DNA of 64,000 nt from Micromonospora arborensis (lineage in GTDB: Bacteria; Actinomycetota; Actinomycetes; Mycobacteriales; Micromonosporaceae), in NCBI RefSeq assembly GCF_003205615.1, contig NZ_PYBV01000005.1, positions 53,337 to 117,336 on the forward strand. Reading direction: 5' to 3'. The position numbers and the translations under genes were made by a program. This document shows, piece by piece, positions 42,914 to 52,063 of the stretch (its first letter is position 1; the number at the start of each line of letters is the position of its first letter). The notes under the pieces were generated by a model, which ran no database searches, was not told the DNA's origin, and saw only the letters and a program-made list of their open reading frames with translations.

Positions 42914-44269
42914 ATGGATGCGGAGCCGGACGTCACCGTGGCCTGGGGCGGCCTGTCGACACCCGGGCGGCGCGTCCTGGTGCAACTCGGCGCGGTCTGG
43001 TTGCTCGGGACGACGCTGCTGACGGCCGCCATCCCCGCGCTGGCGCCGCTGCTCTTCGTCGGCTGGGGCGCGGTGCTGGTCGGGCTGCTGGTCGTGGTCG
43101 TCCTCGGCGCCGGGCTGCTGTGGCTGATTGCCCGCTCCACGGCGTCCGTCACGGTCCTCGGCGCCCGTCCCGGCCTCTGGGTGCTGCTGGTCCTCGCCGG
43201 TGGGCTCGCCCTGGCCCGCCTCGGCTGGCGTTGGACCGACGAGGTGGGGCTCGGCGTCAGCTCCGACGCGACGCTCACCCTGCTCCTGGGCGGCGTGCCG
43301 TTCGTCCTCGTCGCCGGGCTGCTGCTGCGGGGGTGGCGGCCGCGGCTCGCCGCCGGGCTCGCGCTGGTCGGCCTCCTCGGCGTCGGCCTGGTTGCGCTCG
43401 CCCGTTCCGGCCCCGATGAGGTCACCGAGCGGCTGCGGTACGCGGCCCAGGACCGCCGAACCGCGTACGTGGTCGAGATCCCCGGATACCGCCCCGTCGA
43501 CTCCGCCTACGGTGGTGCACTGGGCGCCGGGGAGTTCGCGCCCGCAGATCCGTCCGCGGTGCCGCCGGCGCGCTACGTCAACGTGATCGCAGATCCGGTC
43601 GTCGGCGACGCGCGGGGGGAGTGCGGCCAGCCGCACCTCGACGCCGCCCCGGCGGCAGAGAGCTGCGCCACCGAACCGGGCGGGGCGGTCTATCTTCGTG
43701 GGGTCGTCGAGCACGGATACCAGATCACCCGCGGCGACCGCGGCGTCGTGGTCCTCGGCTCGCTGGCCGTCGACCGCGACCTGCTGCGCCGCGCCACCCG
43801 CACGCTACGCCCGGCGACCGTCGGCGACCTGCCCACCGAGGAACGGCCGGCCGACCTGTTCGTGGTCGACCTGCCGGGTTACCGGGCCCAACCACTCGGC
43901 ATCCCCCGGGGCGTGGGCTACGGCCCCGCCGACCACACCGGCGGCGCCGCCAGCGTGCGCGTGGGGCTGTCCGTCACGGTCGCCGGGCAGGACCCGTGCG
44001 TCCAGGCCGCCTGCACGTCAGAGGGTGCCGGGCTCACCTACGTTCGGCGCGAGGACAGCCACGCGTACGTGCTCCGCCGGGGTGATGTGGACGTCGGTGT
44101 CACCGGCGGTGTCTCCGTCGGGCGGGAGCTGCTGCGGGATGCGGCGCTGTCGGCCCGTCCGGCGAGCGAGGACGAACTGCTCCGTGCCCTGCCCCCGCCG
44201 CCCGACCGGGACCTGCTGGACCGGCTCCGGGCCTGGCTGCAGACGGTGCCCGCTGCCGCCACGTCGTGA
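42914..44269 (+). CDS. Polytopic membrane protein with duplicated extracytoplasmic domain
   Basis: A 451-residue protein. Residues about 20-175 hold four to five helices (VLVQLGAVWLLGTTLLTAAI, LLFVGWGAVLVGLLVVVVLG, LWVLLVLAGGLALARL, LTLLLGGVPFVLVAGLLLRG). The rest shows two related segments beginning VVEIPGYRP and VVDLPGYRA, each with a cysteine pair (GECGQPHLDAAPAAESC; DPCVQAACTSE), a Tyr-containing strand and an ending RDLLRRATRTLRPAT or RELLRDAALSARPAS. Family not recognised. Possibly an envelope sensor or adhesion protein. Confidence 0.78.
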   Translation: MDAEPDVTVAWGGLSTPGRRVLVQLGAVWLLGTTLLTAAIPALAPLLFVGWGAVLVGLLVVVVLGAGLLWLIARSTASVTVLGARPGLWVLLVLAGGLALARLGWRWTDEVGLGVSSDATLTLLLGGVPFVLVAGLLLRGWRPRLAAGLALVGLLGVGLVALARSGPDEVTERLRYAAQDRRTAYVVEIPGYRPVDSAYGGALGAGEFAPADPSAVPPARYVNVIADPVVGDARGECGQPHLDAAPAAESCATEPGGAVYLRGVVEHGYQITRGDRGVVVLGSLAVDRDLLRRATRTLRPATVGDLPTEERPADLFVVDLPGYRAQPLGIPRGVGYGPADHTGGAASVRVGLSVTVAGQDPCVQAACTSEGAGLTYVRREDSHAYVLRRGDVDVGVTGGVSVGRELLRDAALSARPASEDELLRALPPPPDRDLLDRLRAWLQTVPAAATS

Positions 44270-44385
44270 CGGTTCGAGCAGTCGGTGCGCGGCCGCGCGC
44301 CAACGCCCGGTGGCCACGCCCGCGAGGTGGCCTGGTGAGCAGCACCTGCACCACCTTGTCGACGGCGTGCGGGAGTGGCCCGACC

Positions 44386-45348
44386 TCAGCCGCGATTTCG
44401 CAGGCTCGGGCCGTTGACCTGGCTGAGTGAGGAGCGTAGGTCGGTCAGCAGTTCGTGGGCGCTCGTCGCGCGATCCTCGTCGTGTGCGCGTACCCCCGCC
44501 ACGAGAGCGTCGGTGAGCACCTGGGTGGTCATTCCTTCGCTCACGATGTCTCCGGGCGAGTGAGCGGCCGGCAGTGCGACGCTCACCCGGTCGCCGATCA
44601 GCGGACCGAGCGAGTCGGAGACCAGAACCGTGCGCGCGCCGACGGCCTCGGCGTGGTCGAGCACGACCTCCATCTCGCCGCGTAGCCGGCTGGGCCAGAA
44701 CAGCACCAGCGTGTCGTCGCCGGTGACGGTGAGCAGGTCGTCGGCCAGGCGGAACCCGGTCTCGCCGGTGGAGCGGGCGTGCCTGCCCATCCGGTTGAGC
44801 TTCAGGGCGAGATAACGCGCGGTCAGCTCGGACGGCCCGACACCGATGCCGATGACCTCCCTGGCACCGGCGATGGCCTCGACGGCGAGGCCGAAGTCGG
44901 CGTCGACAATTCGTCGGGCGGTCTCGGCGAGTCGCTCGGTCGCCTCGGCGAACACCTGCGACAGCAGGGTTGTCGACTGCGAGCCGGGCCGTTCCAGGCG
45001 TTTACGCAGTTGGTCCAGTGGGCTGGTCGCGGCGACCACCTGTTTGCCGAGACTGTGCCGCAATTCCTGCAAGCCCGAATAGCCCAGGGTCTTGGCCGTG
45101 CGCACCACAGTCGCGTCACTGGTCTGGGTGGCCGCGCCGATCTGTTGCGCGGTGGCGAAAATGGCCTCGGAGCTGTGCGTACGCAGAAACTCGGCGACCC
45201 GACGCTCGGCCCGGCTCATCGTGGCCACCCGGGCGCTGATCCGTTCCGCGAGGGAAAGGCTTGCCAGCTTGCCCGCCAATGCGGCCTCGTCCTGGGGCTC
45301 GCCTGTAGTCACCGGCATAAGGTAGCAGGAGTCACTACTCACGGTCAT
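44386..45348 (-). CDS. MurR/RpiR-family transcriptional regulator
   Basis: A 320-residue regulator. The HTH_6 domain (residues about 35-110) includes SRAERRVAEFLRTHSSEAIF and TAQQIGAATQTSDATVVRTA; the SIS domain (about 130-290) has VIGIGVGPSELTARYLALKL and TLVLFWPSRLRGEMEVVLDH, where sugar phosphates bind in classical members. Its ATG overlaps the stop of the aminotransferase gene (ATGA). It probably controls the divergent transport/hydrolase operon through the TTGCTAC/GTAGCAA repeats at 46620-46668. No strong ribosome site; ATG 45318 is an alternative. Confidence 0.93.
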   Translation of the reverse strand: MTVSSDSCYLMPVTTGEPQDEAALAGKLASLSLAERISARVATMSRAERRVAEFLRTHSSEAIFATAQQIGAATQTSDATVVRTAKTLGYSGLQELRHSLGKQVVAATSPLDQLRKRLERPGSQSTTLLSQVFAEATERLAETARRIVDADFGLAVEAIAGAREVIGIGVGPSELTARYLALKLNRMGRHARSTGETGFRLADDLLTVTGDDTLVLFWPSRLRGEMEVVLDHAEAVGARTVLVSDSLGPLIGDRVSVALPAAHSPGDIVSEGMTTQVLTDALVAGVRAHDEDRATSAHELLTDLRSSLSQVNGPSLRNRG

Positions 45349-46541
45349 TTAGTCAGAACCGCGGCAAGCTGATCCACACCCCAGCGCAGATCCTCCTCCG
45401 AGATGACAAGTGGCGGGCTGAGTCGGATGGTGCGGCCATGGGCGGCATTGGCGAGGACTCCCCTCCGCAACAGGTCTTCGCAGACCTCGCGACCGTCCCT
45501 CGTGGCCAGGTCGAGACCCGCCCACAGACCGACGGACCGGACCTCGGCGACCTCGGTGGTGGGCAACTCGGAGAGTACGTCCGCGAAGACCGCGCCGAGC
45601 TCGGCGGCACGTCGCTGCGGCTCCCCGGTCTTCAGACGCCGGACGACGGCGGTGCCGACCGCGCAGGCGAGCGGGTTTCCGCCGAACGTGCTGCCGTGCT
45701 CGCCAGGCCGGAACACACCGAGCACATCACGTCGGGCAACGACTGCGGACACGGGCAGGATGCCACCGCCGAGGGCCTTGCCCAGGATGTAGAGGTCCGG
45801 CATGACGTCGTCATGTTCGCAGGCGAACGTCCTGCCGGTGCGGCCGAGCCCGGACTGGACCTCGTCGGCCAACATGAGCAGGCCGTGCGTGCTGCACAGC
45901 TGGCGGACCGTCCGCAGATAGCCCGGCGGCGGGAGGACGACACCGCGCTCGCCCTGGATGGGTTCGAGCAGGACGGCGACGGTGTTGTCGTCGATGGCCG
46001 ACCGCAGGGCGTCCCCGTCGCCGAACGGAACCCGGACGAAGCCGGGCGTGAACGGGCCGAACTCGGCGGTCGCCTTGGGGTCGTCGGAGAAGCTGACGAT
46101 GGTGACGGTCCGGCCGTGGAAATTGCCGTCCACCACGATGATCTTCGCTTGGCCCGGCGGTACGCCCTTGACCTGGTAGCCCCACTTCCGGGCGGTCTTG
46201 ATCGCGGTCTCGACGGCTTCGGCGCCGGTGTTCATCGGCAGCGCCATCTCCATCCCGGCGAGCTCGGCCAGCTCCGCGCAGAAGGTGGCGAGCTGGTCGT
46301 TGTGGAATGCCCTGCTGGTGAGGGTCAGCCGGTCGAGCTGTTCGTGCGCGACGGCGAGCAGCTCGGGGTCGGTGTGCCCGAAGTTCAGGGCGCTGTACCC
46401 GGACAGCATGTCCAGGTATCGCCCTCCTTCGATGTCGGTGACCCAGGCGCCGTGGCCCTCGCGGAGGACGACCGGCAGCGGACGGTAGTTGTTCGCGGTG
46501 CTGGCCTCGGCGCGCTGGATCTCGTCGGCTGTCGCAGTCAT
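45345..46541 (-). CDS. rocD: Ornithine aminotransferase-like class III aminotransferase (RocD)
   Basis: A 398-residue PLP enzyme; AGGAG lies five bases before the ATG. Features: GRYLDMLSGYSALNFGHTDP, PMNTGAEAVETAIKTARKWG, NFHGRTVTIVSFSDD, EPIQGERGVVLPPPGYL, LADEVQSGLGRTG and the PLP-binding Lys in YILGKALGGGILPVSA, all as in ornithine-oxo-acid transaminases, which convert ornithine and 2-oxoglutarate to glutamate semialdehyde and glutamate. Closely related omega-amino acid transaminases cannot be excluded. First gene of an operon with the RpiR regulator, divergent from the import operon. Confidence 0.88.
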   Translation of the reverse strand: MTATADEIQRAEASTANNYRPLPVVLREGHGAWVTDIEGGRYLDMLSGYSALNFGHTDPELLAVAHEQLDRLTLTSRAFHNDQLATFCAELAELAGMEMALPMNTGAEAVETAIKTARKWGYQVKGVPPGQAKIIVVDGNFHGRTVTIVSFSDDPKATAEFGPFTPGFVRVPFGDGDALRSAIDDNTVAVLLEPIQGERGVVLPPPGYLRTVRQLCSTHGLLMLADEVQSGLGRTGRTFACEHDDVMPDLYILGKALGGGILPVSAVVARRDVLGVFRPGEHGSTFGGNPLACAVGTAVVRRLKTGEPQRRAAELGAVFADVLSELPTTEVAEVRSVGLWAGLDLATRDGREVCEDLLRRGVLANAAHGRTIRLSPPLVISEEDLRWGVDQLAAVLTK

Positions 46542-46602
46542 GGGGGACTCCTGATTCGGGCCGGCTGACGGGGGAACGTCCGTAGCAAAAACTTCATCCG
46601 TT

Positions 46603-46630
46603 GACTAACGCGTAGTCGTTGCTACAGTGT
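46603..46630 (+). promoter_or_regulatory. Sigma70-like promoter of the C45/ABC operon
   Basis: TTGACT (46603-46608) and TACAGT (46625-46630) with 16-base spacing, reading toward the C45 gene. The -10 overlaps a palindrome, so repressor binding would block it. Confidence 0.5.
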
Positions 46631-46668
46631 AGCCCACACTGCACGGGCTGGGCTTCTTGTAGCAACCG
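46620..46668. promoter_or_regulatory. Probable RpiR operator region (paired inverted repeats)
   Basis: GTTGCTACA (46620-46628) and TGTAGCAAC (46660-46668) are perfect 9-base inverted arms 31 bases apart; the left arm is part of the perfect palindrome GCTACAGTGTAGC (46623-46635). A further GTAGCAA lies at 46584-46590. Located between divergent rocD and C45 genes. Confidence 0.7.
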
Positions 46669-46707
46669 CTACGGGCGGTTCCCACGACCGAAGGGGCGTC
46701 TCCGCCG

Positions 46708-47826
46708 ATGGCGAGTCTCAGGACGATCGAGATCTCCGGTACGTCAGCGCTGGACCGTGGCACGCAGTACGGACGTGCCGCGGCCGACCTGATCGCCGAC
46801 GCCATCGCGTACTACGCCCGGGCGTTCGAGCACCAGTGCGGCCTCACCTGGGCCGAGGTGCTCGACCGCGCCCGCCCGTGGCAGCGGCTGATCGCCGACG
46901 GGTTTCCCGAGCTCCACGAGGAGATGGCCGGGATCGCCGACGGCGCGGGCGTTTCACTGACCGAGATCGTCACCCTCAACTGCCGTGGCGAGATCATCTA
47001 CGACCGCGACTTCGGCCCGGCCCGCCCAGCCGACGAGACCGAGGGCTGCACGTCGTTCTCGCTGACCGGCGCGGCGGCGGGCGACAGTCATGTCTACTGT
47101 GGTCAGAACTGGGACTGGCGACACCAGACCGCGTCGACGCTGATGATCCTGCGGATCGTGCAGCCACCGAAGCCGACGCTGATCATGCAGGTCGAGGCCG
47201 GCCAGATCGGCAGGCACGGTGCCAACTCCGAAGGGCTGGCATTCAACGCCAACGGCCTCGGTGGCCGGTTCGACACCTCCGTCGGTGTCCCGCAGACCCT
47301 GATCCGCCGGCTGGTGCTCGACTCGTCGAGCGTCTCCGACGCACTGCGGATCCTGGTCGAGACCAAGGCGCACATCGCGAGCAACGCGCTGCTCACCCAC
47401 CGGTCGGGCTACTCCATCGACCTGGAGACGACTCCCGGTCCGATCGGTTGGGAGTACCCGTCCGAGGGCCTGCTCGTGCACGGCAACCACTACCAGGCCT
47501 TCGTCCCGCCACAACTCGCCGCGACGCATCGTCCGACGGCACCGGACTCGCTGCTGCGCGTACCCAGGGCGCGGCAAGGGCTCGCGGCGGCGGCCGTCGC
47601 CGAGAAACCTGTCGACGTGCGGTCCGCCGTGCACGCCGCGATGTCCGACCACCTCGGGTACCCCGACTCACTGTGCGCGCACCCCGACGAGCGCCTGCCC
47701 GAGGTCAGACGGTGGTCGACGTTGTTGTCCAGCTGCGTCGACCTGACCACCGGCGAGTACTACGTCGCGGCAGGCACGCCCTGTACGAACCCCTACGAAC
47801 TTCTGCCCTTCAACCTTTACGAGTAG
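46708..47826 (+). CDS. C45-family (acyl-CoA:6-APA acyltransferase-like) Ntn amidohydrolase
   Basis: A 372-residue protein of peptidase family C45, self-processing N-terminal-nucleophile enzymes related to isopenicillin N acyltransferase. The predicted nucleophile is Cys114 in ETEGCTSFSLTG; upstream ELHEEMAGIADGAGVSLTEI and downstream GQNWDWRHQTASTLMILRI, ANSEGLAFNANGLGGRF and GNHYQAF are family landmarks. No signal peptide, so it acts inside the cell, cleaving or forming an amide bond in an imported compound. It heads an operon with a complete oligopeptide ABC importer. Confidence 0.9.
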   Translation: MASLRTIEISGTSALDRGTQYGRAAADLIADAIAYYARAFEHQCGLTWAEVLDRARPWQRLIADGFPELHEEMAGIADGAGVSLTEIVTLNCRGEIIYDRDFGPARPADETEGCTSFSLTGAAAGDSHVYCGQNWDWRHQTASTLMILRIVQPPKPTLIMQVEAGQIGRHGANSEGLAFNANGLGGRFDTSVGVPQTLIRRLVLDSSSVSDALRILVETKAHIASNALLTHRSGYSIDLETTPGPIGWEYPSEGLLVHGNHYQAFVPPQLAATHRPTAPDSLLRVPRARQGLAAAAVAEKPVDVRSAVHAAMSDHLGYPDSLCAHPDERLPEVRRWSTLLSSCVDLTTGEYYVAAGTPCTNPYELLPFNLYE

Positions 47827-47834
47827 GAGAGGTC

Positions 47835-49469
47835 ATGCTCAGACGTGGATCACGGCGCTGGCTCATCGCCGTGCCCTGCCTCGCGGCGACGATGCTCGCC
47901 GCGTGTGGCAATCCGTCCGTCACACCCAGCCAGGCCAAACAGAGCGTCAAGCTGGTCGACAGCACCCCTGCCGCGGCGGGTCCCATCGACCAGGCGACCT
48001 GGTTCATGGCCAAGGAGCCACCGACACTCGACCTGGACAACGACGCCGCCGGCGTGAACAGCGACCTGGTCATGGCGAACGTGTGCGAGCGCCTCCTGCA
48101 GCTCCAGCCGGACCTGACCATCAAGCCGGGCCTCGCCGAGAAGTACGAGTGGACGAGCCCGAACACGCTGGTGTTCACCGTTCGCAGCGGTGTGAGCTTC
48201 CACAGCGGCGCCACGCTGACCGCCGACGATGTGGTCTGGAGTCTGCAGCGGCACGCCGCCGACGGCGGCAACGAGTCCGACGAGTTCGAGGGCGTCACGT
48301 CGATCGCCAAGACCGGCGACAACCAGGTCACCATCACGCTCAAGGCGGCCGACGCGGTCTTCCTGCAGACGATGGCCGGTGACGCCGGGGTCGTGCTCGA
48401 ACGCAAGGTCGCGGAGCCGCAGGGCAAGGCCTACGGCACTCCGAACGGCACCGACGCGTGCTCCGGCCCGTTCGCCCTCCAGTCGTGGAAGTCCGGCCAG
48501 GAAGTCGTGCTGACGAAGTTCGACAAGTACTGGGACACCAGCCACGTGGCCAAGGCCGGCAAGGTCACCTTCCGCTGGGCCGACGACGACGCCCTGGTCA
48601 ACTCCCTCGTCACCGGCGCAGCCGACGGCGCGTACCTGGAGAACATCTCCTCGGCGACCCGCCTGGCGACCGGCGGGACCACGACGGTCAGCCAGGGCCG
48701 GGATACCCGCGTCTGGAGCCTGATGGTGACCGAACGCGGCGCGCTCAGTGACGTCCGACTGCGTAAGGCACTGTCGCTCGCGCTCGACCGCGACGGCGTT
48801 GCCCGCGCCGCGCTCGCCGGTTTCGGAGCGCCAGCGAAGGAGCCGGTCGGCCCGGGTGCCTGGGGCTACGAGGCCGATGCCTTCCGCGCCGCGTACGACA
48901 AGCTGGCCGGCGCGCCGGCCACCCCGTCGGAGCAGGACATCGCGGAGGCGAAGAGGCTCGTCGCCGAGGTGCCGACCAAGCAGCCCATCATCGTGGCCAG
49001 TGACACCACGCCGGCCCGCAACGTGATCGCCAACGCGCTGGTCGACGCCGCCAAGAAGATCGGCCTCGAAGCGAGCATCGCGCAGATCCCCACCCAGCAG
49101 TACGGCGACTACTACAGCAGCAAGGAAGTACGCCAGAAGGCGGACCTGTTCACCGACGACTACTACATCTCCAAGAACGACCCCATCGGGTTCTACAAGA
49201 ACGGCGCGTCCACGTCGACCGTCCAGTGGCTGCTCAAGGACCCGCAGTACGACGACCTGGTCCAGCAGGCCCGCGCGGCGTTGGACGACAACCAGCGCGC
49301 CAAGCTGGCCATCGACCTGTCCAACCGCTGGGCCGACGCGATGCCGTGGATCTCGGTCGTGCAGAGCCCGTCCACGGTCGTGCTCGGCAACAAGGTCACG
49401 GGCGTACCCGCCTCCGGTTGCTACCGGTACTACCCGTGGGCGGCCGATCTCGGAGCCAAGGGGGCATAA
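47835..49469 (+). CDS. ABC importer substrate-binding lipoprotein (SBP_bac_5, DppA/OppA type)
   Basis: A 544-residue lipoprotein starting at ATG 47835 eight bases after the C45 stop. Signal peptide with lipobox LAAC (Cys24); family-5 features include EPPTLDLDNDAAGVNSDLVM, ANVCERLLQL, LVFTVRSGVSFHSGATLTAD and DVRLRKALSLALDRDGVARA, YYISKNDPIG near the end. Binds peptides or other amphiphilic ligands such as opines, metal chelates or glycosides outside the membrane and delivers them to the permease encoded next. Confidence 0.95.
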   Translation: MLRRGSRRWLIAVPCLAATMLAACGNPSVTPSQAKQSVKLVDSTPAAAGPIDQATWFMAKEPPTLDLDNDAAGVNSDLVMANVCERLLQLQPDLTIKPGLAEKYEWTSPNTLVFTVRSGVSFHSGATLTADDVVWSLQRHAADGGNESDEFEGVTSIAKTGDNQVTITLKAADAVFLQTMAGDAGVVLERKVAEPQGKAYGTPNGTDACSGPFALQSWKSGQEVVLTKFDKYWDTSHVAKAGKVTFRWADDDALVNSLVTGAADGAYLENISSATRLATGGTTTVSQGRDTRVWSLMVTERGALSDVRLRKALSLALDRDGVARAALAGFGAPAKEPVGPGAWGYEADAFRAAYDKLAGAPATPSEQDIAEAKRLVAEVPTKQPIIVASDTTPARNVIANALVDAAKKIGLEASIAQIPTQQYGDYYSSKEVRQKADLFTDDYYISKNDPIGFYKNGASTSTVQWLLKDPQYDDLVQQARAALDDNQRAKLAIDLSNRWADAMPWISVVQSPSTVVLGNKVTGVPASGCYRYYPWAADLGAKGA

Positions 49470-50423
49470 GTGACAACGGCACTTCTGCGGCGGTTCGGTG
49501 GCCTGGTGCTGACCCTGGTCATCAGCTCGTTCGTGATTTTCGCGGGCATGTACGCCGCACCGGGCGACCCGGTGACGTTCCTGATCGGCAACCCCGAGAA
49601 CCTCACGCCGGACAAGATCGCCGCGGTGCGTGCCGAGTACCACCTGGACGAGCCGTTGTGGACGCAGTACGCCCGGTGGGCCACGGGCGTACTGCACGGC
49701 GACCTCGGCCAGTCGATGTACTACCAGCAGCCGGTATCCGACCTGTTGTCGTCCCGGCTACCGATGACGCTCACCCTGGTCGCCATGGCCACGGTGCTGT
49801 TCGTCGTGATCGGGGTCGGGCTCGGCGCGCTCGCCGCCCTGCGCAGGGGCAGCGCCCTCGATTCGGTCGTCACCGGGTTCACCACGTTCGTCAACTCGGT
49901 GCCGAACTTCGTGATCGGCCTGGTGCTGGTGGCGGTGTTCGCCGTACAACTGCGGTGGTTCCCCGTCGCCGGTGACGGCGCGGGACTCACCGACCGCCTC
50001 TACCACCTGACGCTGCCTGCCATCGCCCTGGCGCTCGGCTCGATCGCCCTGATCAGTCGGGTGACCAGACAGACGATGACCGAGCAGCAGACGCTCGACC
50101 ATGTCGAGGCCGCCCGCAGCTACGGGCTGACGACGCGTCAGATCGTCGTACGGCATGTGCTGCGCAACTCGCTCGGCCCGGTCGTCACCATGTGCGGTCT
50201 GGTCATGGCGGGCATGTTGGCGGGGACGGTGGTGATCGAGAGCGTGTTCGGCCTCAACGGAGTCGGCAAGCTGCTGGTCGACGCGATCAACACCCACGAC
50301 TTCCCCGTGGTGCAGGCGATCCTGTTGTACATGGTGATCGGCTACATGGTCGTCACGGTCGCCGTCGACCTGGCCTATCCGCTGCTGGACCCTCGAACAA
50401 TGGCGAGGAGTGACCGATCGTGA
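49470..50423 (+). CDS. ABC importer permease (DppB type)
   Basis: A 317-residue permease starting at GTG immediately after the binding-protein stop. The first helix (LVLTLVISSFVIFAGMYAAP) and PGDPVTFLIGNPENLTPDKI, LDEPLWTQYARW are typical of DppB/OppB; the EAA loop is EAARSYGLTTRQIVVRHVLR, which contacts the ATPases. Forms the channel with the next permease; its stop overlaps that gene's GTG. Confidence 0.95.
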   Translation: MTTALLRRFGGLVLTLVISSFVIFAGMYAAPGDPVTFLIGNPENLTPDKIAAVRAEYHLDEPLWTQYARWATGVLHGDLGQSMYYQQPVSDLLSSRLPMTLTLVAMATVLFVVIGVGLGALAALRRGSALDSVVTGFTTFVNSVPNFVIGLVLVAVFAVQLRWFPVAGDGAGLTDRLYHLTLPAIALALGSIALISRVTRQTMTEQQTLDHVEAARSYGLTTRQIVVRHVLRNSLGPVVTMCGLVMAGMLAGTVVIESVFGLNGVGKLLVDAINTHDFPVVQAILLYMVIGYMVVTVAVDLAYPLLDPRTMARSDRS

Positions 50424-51271
50424 CCATCGAAGCGCACGGGCCAGTCGCGGTGGCGACGACCCGCAAAGCGGCACCGTGGGTGTTCTACCTCTGCCTCGGG
50501 CTCCTCGGCCTGGCGGTGGTCGCCGCGGTGCTGGCGGACTGGTTGGCGCCGTACGACCCGTCGGCCACGGACTTCTCCGCGCTGTACCAGCAGCCGAGTG
50601 CGGCGCACTGGTTCGGCACCGACCAGCTCGGTCGGGACATCCTGTCGCGGGTGATCCACGGTGCCCGGCCCAGCCTGCTCGGTGCCATCGCGCTGTTGGC
50701 GTTCGCCACGGCGGTCGGCGTGCTCATCGGCACTGTCGCCGCGTGGAAACGCGGGTGGGTGGACACGCTGCTGGCCCGGGTCACCGATGTGATGTTCGCG
50801 TTCCCAGGCCTGCTGTTCGTCGTACTCGTGATCGCGGTTTTCGACCGTGGCCCGGCGACCGCAGTGATCGGAATGGGACTGGCGTTCGCCCCGGTCATCG
50901 CCAAGTTCACCCGCTCGATCGCGCTGGAGGAGATGGCCCGACCGTACGTGGACGCCTACCGGTTGCAGGGTGTCGGCAGCGTCGAGCTGTGTGTCCGGTG
51001 CGTCCTGCCGAACCTCTTCCCGACGCTCATCGGCTATCTGGTGGTGTTGTTCGGTGAAGGGTTGATGAGCCTGGCGGCGCTGAATTTCCTCGGCTTCGGT
51101 GCGCAACCGCCCAGTTCGGAGTGGGGCCTCATGGTCCAGGAGGGGCGCGGAGGCGTGATCCAGGGAATCGTCGGTCCCGCGCTCATTCCCGGTCTGGTGA
51201 TCGCGGTCGTCGTGGTGGCCACGAACGTCGTCGGTGTCCGGTTGTCGGACAAGCTCGCGGTGAAGGCCTGA
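50420..51271 (+). CDS. ABC importer permease (DppC type)
   Basis: A 283-residue permease beginning at GTG 50420 (overlap with previous stop). DppC marks: HWFGTDQLGRDILSRVIHGA, six helices, EEMARPYVDAYRLQGVGSVE (EAA loop) and LNFLGFGAQPPSSEWGLMVQ near the C-terminus. Partner of the DppB-type permease. Confidence 0.95.
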   Translation: MTIEAHGPVAVATTRKAAPWVFYLCLGLLGLAVVAAVLADWLAPYDPSATDFSALYQQPSAAHWFGTDQLGRDILSRVIHGARPSLLGAIALLAFATAVGVLIGTVAAWKRGWVDTLLARVTDVMFAFPGLLFVVLVIAVFDRGPATAVIGMGLAFAPVIAKFTRSIALEEMARPYVDAYRLQGVGSVELCVRCVLPNLFPTLIGYLVVLFGEGLMSLAALNFLGFGAQPPSSEWGLMVQEGRGGVIQGIVGPALIPGLVIAVVVVATNVVGVRLSDKLAVKA

Positions 51272-51274
51272 CAC

Positions 51275-52063
51275 ATGCTGCTGTCTATCGAGAATCTGAA
51301 CCTGTCCGTGCGGGACCACCAGATCCTGCGCGACGTGTCGGTCGAGGTCGCCGAAGGTGAGACGGTCGGCCTGGTCGGGGAGTCCGGCTCCGGTAAGTCG
51401 ACGACGGCACGCGCGGCGCTGCGACTCGTACCCCCGGGCGCGCGGATGTCCGGTGGCGTCACGGTCTGCGGCAACACCATGACCGACCCCGCCGTGGTGC
51501 GGCAGGTTCGCCGTACCACCGCCGCGATGATCTTCCAGGACCCCCGGTCGGTGCTCAACCCGGTACGCCGGATCGGCGACTCGGCGACCGAGCGACTCGT
51601 CCACGTGCAGGGGATCACCAGAGCTGAGGCCCGTACGCGGATCGCCGAGCTGCTGGTCGAGGTCGGCCTCAAGGACACCGAGCGGTTGCTGCGGTGCTAC
51701 CCGCACCAACTGTCCGGCGGCATGCTGCAACGAGTCGTGATCGCGGCGGCGCTGAGCAGCGCGCCCCGGCTGCTGCTGGCCGACGAGGCGACCTCGGCAC
51801 TCGATGTGACGACACAGGCCGAGGTGCTGGCCCTGTTGCGACGTCTGCAGCGGAAACGGGAGATGGGCGTCCTGTTCATCACCCACGACCTGCACCTCGC
51901 CGCCGCGTACTGCGACCGCGTCTACGTGATGAAGGACGGCTCCATAGTGAACCACCAGAAGGGGAGCGAGATCTTCGTCAACCCCACCGAGCCGTACACC
52001 CGGGCGTTGGCTGACGCGGTGCCGGTGCTTCCCGAGCGTGACCCGGTGGAGGTGCGGCCATGA
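51275..52063 (+). CDS. ABC importer ATPase (DppD type)
   Basis: A 262-residue ATPase: Walker A GESGSGKSTTARAAL, Q-loop AMIFQDPRSVLNPVRRIGD, signature LSGGMLQRVVIAAAL, Walker B LLLADEATSALD and switch His in FITHD. The C-terminal TEPYTRALADAVPVLPE matches the oligopeptide-transporter ATPase extension. Three bases after the DppC stop; its stop overlaps the next ATG. Confidence 0.95.
   Translation: MLLSIENLNLSVRDHQILRDVSVEVAEGETVGLVGESGSGKSTTARAALRLVPPGARMSGGVTVCGNTMTDPAVVRQVRRTTAAMIFQDPRSVLNPVRRIGDSATERLVHVQGITRAEARTRIAELLVEVGLKDTERLLRCYPHQLSGGMLQRVVIAAALSSAPRLLLADEATSALDVTTQAEVLALLRRLQRKREMGVLFITHDLHLAAAYCDRVYVMKDGSIVNHQKGSEIFVNPTEPYTRALADAVPVLPERDPVEVRP

Noticed and set aside
47850..49697. 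615-codon minus-strand frame, and a 672-codon one at 50375-52393
   Set aside because: Antisense to the peptide importer genes; high-GC third-position artefacts.
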